This document shows positions 7,351-8,242 of a stretch of 8,242 bases of DNA, in pieces. How positions within the stretch are numbered: position 1 is the first letter of the stretch; the number at the start of each line of letters is the position of its first letter. The stretch covers positions 1-8,242 of the forward strand of contig NZ_LAJY01000117.1 in assembly GCF_000963705.1 (NCBI RefSeq), read 5' to 3'. The position numbers were made by a program, and so were the translations under genes. Source of the stretch: Elstera litoralis (GTDB lineage Bacteria; Pseudomonadota; Alphaproteobacteria; Elsterales; Elsteraceae). The notes beneath the pieces are model-generated. The model had not been told where the DNA came from and made no database searches. It saw only the letters and a program-made list of their open reading frames with translations.

Positions 7351-7978
7351 ATGAGCGATACGATCCATAGCCTCGAAACCCTCTTCGTCACCCGCCTCTA
7401 CCGCGCCGATCTGGCCGATACAGCGGGGTTGAACGACGAGCTTCACGCCACCTGCCTTGCCGCCGCCGCCGATGATGAGGCCGGGCAGGATTGGTCGGAA
7501 GAAAACGGCTATCCGGGTTATACGTCCTACGCCTCTTTAAATGATCTGGGGTGGCGTTTTCCGGCGGTGAAAACGCTGATTAAGCAGTTGGATAAGCACG
7601 CGAAAAGCTTCGCCAAAATCCTGGAATGGGACTTGGGCGAGCGTAAGCTGGTGCTGGATTCGCTGTGGATCAATGTGCTGGAGCCGGGTGGCTTTCACTC
7701 GGGCCATATTCACCCCGGCAGCGTCATCAGCGGCACCTATTATGTGTCCGTCCCCGATGGCGCGGGCGCGATCACCTTCGAGGACCCGCGCCTGCCGCGC
7801 ATGATGGCCGCGCCGCCGAAAAAAGAAAAAAGCGGCGCGCGAGCAGCAGGCTTTCGTGTCGGTCGCCCCCGCGCCGGGCGCGCTGCTGCTGTGGGAAAGC
7901 TGGATGCACCACGCCGTTCCGCTGAACCGCGCCGATGCCGAGCGAATTTCCATCAGCTTCAATTACGCTTGGCGCTAA
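7351..7978 (+). CDS. Putative 2OG-Fe(II) oxygenase (PF13759/TIGR02466 type), frameshifted as written
   Basis: The fold resembles 2-oxoglutarate/Fe(II) dioxygenases of the PF13759 (TIGR02466) group, whose substrates are unknown. Visible features are LFVTRLYRADL near the N-terminus, GGFHSGHIHPGSVISGTYYV with iron-ligand candidates H116, H119 and H121, and ITFEDPR (141-147). As written, the frame is lost in A6-G-A6 (7819-7831) and an unrelated tail runs on to 8220. Removing one A restores AAREQQAFVSVAPAPGALLL, then WMHHAVPL (distal iron-ligand candidates H186/H187) and ERISISFNYAWR with the 2OG-binding arginine candidate R198. The corrected protein is 208 residues ending at the TAA 7976-7978, normal for the family. 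Without that segment the enzyme would lack a metal ligand and cosubstrate residue. It follows frcA by 51 bases on the same strand without a ribosome binding site, so operon membership is uncertain. Family call is fairly firm; function is unknown. Confidence 0.8.
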
Positions 7979-8219
7979 ACGCCTTTAATGTGAGCAAAAA
8001 AACGCCGTCAGAACCACTATATGCCCAAAAACCAGTCTACTGCATACAAGATGGTCAACGTTCGGGCCAAGCCTGTCTAGACCATCCGCCGATAATTCTA
8101 GAACCGCATGAAAATTGCCCCAAATCCCTCCTTTTTAACGCTTTCGACTCGCCGCGCCGAAAGTTGGCGCAAGGATTGCTAACTCTCGTCCAGCCAACGA
8201 AAACCACGAGGAGGCTGTG
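7979..8219. other. Intergenic region with inverted repeats, no gene seen
   Basis: This 241-base stretch is visibly more AT-rich than its neighbours and I see no supported gene in it. Just at the oxygenase stop, GGCG-CTAAA-CGCC (7971-7983) followed by TTTAAT is a weak terminator-like hairpin of 4 bp. Two TCTAGA palindromes lie at 8076-8081 and 8097-8102, 21 bases apart. An inverted repeat CTTTCG-N11-CGAAAG spans 8141-8163. These are candidates for regulating the gene that starts at 8220; no convincing promoter pair could be chosen. Confidence 0.4.
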
Positions 8220-8242
8220 ATGAAGTTTACGAGACGGGCGGT
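8220..8242 (+). CDS. Start of an unidentified gene, cut by the window edge
   Basis: An ATG at 8220 is preceded by GAGGAGG (8208-8214) at 5 bases, one of the strongest ribosome binding sites in the window. Only MKFTRRA can be read before the edge. A short basic N-terminus of this kind could begin a signal peptide, but seven residues cannot identify a product. The preceding 241 bases suggest it has its own promoter. Confidence 0.6.

Noticed and set aside
7826..7832. A AAA AAG-like slippery heptamer as a site for programmed -1 ribosomal frameshifting
   Set aside because: The incoming frame reads GAA AAA AGC, so the heptamer is not in the required phase. The shift needed to reach the conserved downstream frame is +1 (or loss of one A), not -1.
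7979..8220. C-terminal extension of the oxygenase frame past 7978
   Set aside because: It exists only because the frame is lost at the A tract. The tail has no conserved features, whereas the corrected frame ends in a family-typical RISISFNYAWR followed by a stop.

Overview
The window looks like chromosomal DNA from a GC-rich alphaproteobacterium. The evidence is a FrcB/FrcC/FrcA-type sugar ABC operon like that of rhizobia, a thiC-thiO gene order behind a TPP riboswitch, a DUF1640-type coiled-coil protein, and strong C/G preference at third codon positions. A Rhodospirillales or Rhizobiales-like host is a guess; nothing here fixes the genus.
Minus strand, about 1-2110: the head of a thiamine-biosynthesis operon. 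A well-formed TPP riboswitch (about 2012-2113) precedes thiC (1913 down to 144). The first codons of a ThiO-type glycine oxidase overlap the end of thiC and run off the left edge. As written, thiC carries a one-base loss near 512 and a one-base gain near 441, which put a stop before the Fe-S cysteine motif.
Minus strand, 2187-2687: a small protein with a 20-residue coiled-coil repeat and a C-terminal membrane anchor. It has its own candidate promoter with a short palindrome.
Minus strand, 2865-4087: a ROK-family transcriptional regulator, also broken by a one-base loss near 2981, transcribed divergently from the sugar transporter. The AT-rich space between them holds candidate operator half-sites and promoters.
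Plus strand, 4298-7299: frcB (periplasmic binding protein), a strong intercistronic terminator-like hairpin, frcC (permease) and frcA (ATPase, start overlapping the frcC stop). Together they should form an importer for fructose or a related monosaccharide, probably controlled by the ROK protein. No sugar kinase follows frcA.
Plus strand, 7351-7978: a 2OG-Fe(II) oxygenase-like protein of the PF13759/TIGR02466 type. It is out of frame after an A6-G-A6 tract and may have a leaderless promoter. A 241-base non-coding stretch follows, then the first seven codons of another gene with a strong ribosome binding site.
Two themes stand out. Four single-base indels lie in three otherwise well-conserved genes, which points to sequence error more than gene decay. 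There are also several layers of RNA-level or operator-level control: a TPP riboswitch with possible terminator and SD-sequestering outputs, an attenuator between frcB and frcC, and a leader hairpin. I see no CRISPR array, transposon, tRNA or rRNA, and no clearly new multi-gene system.
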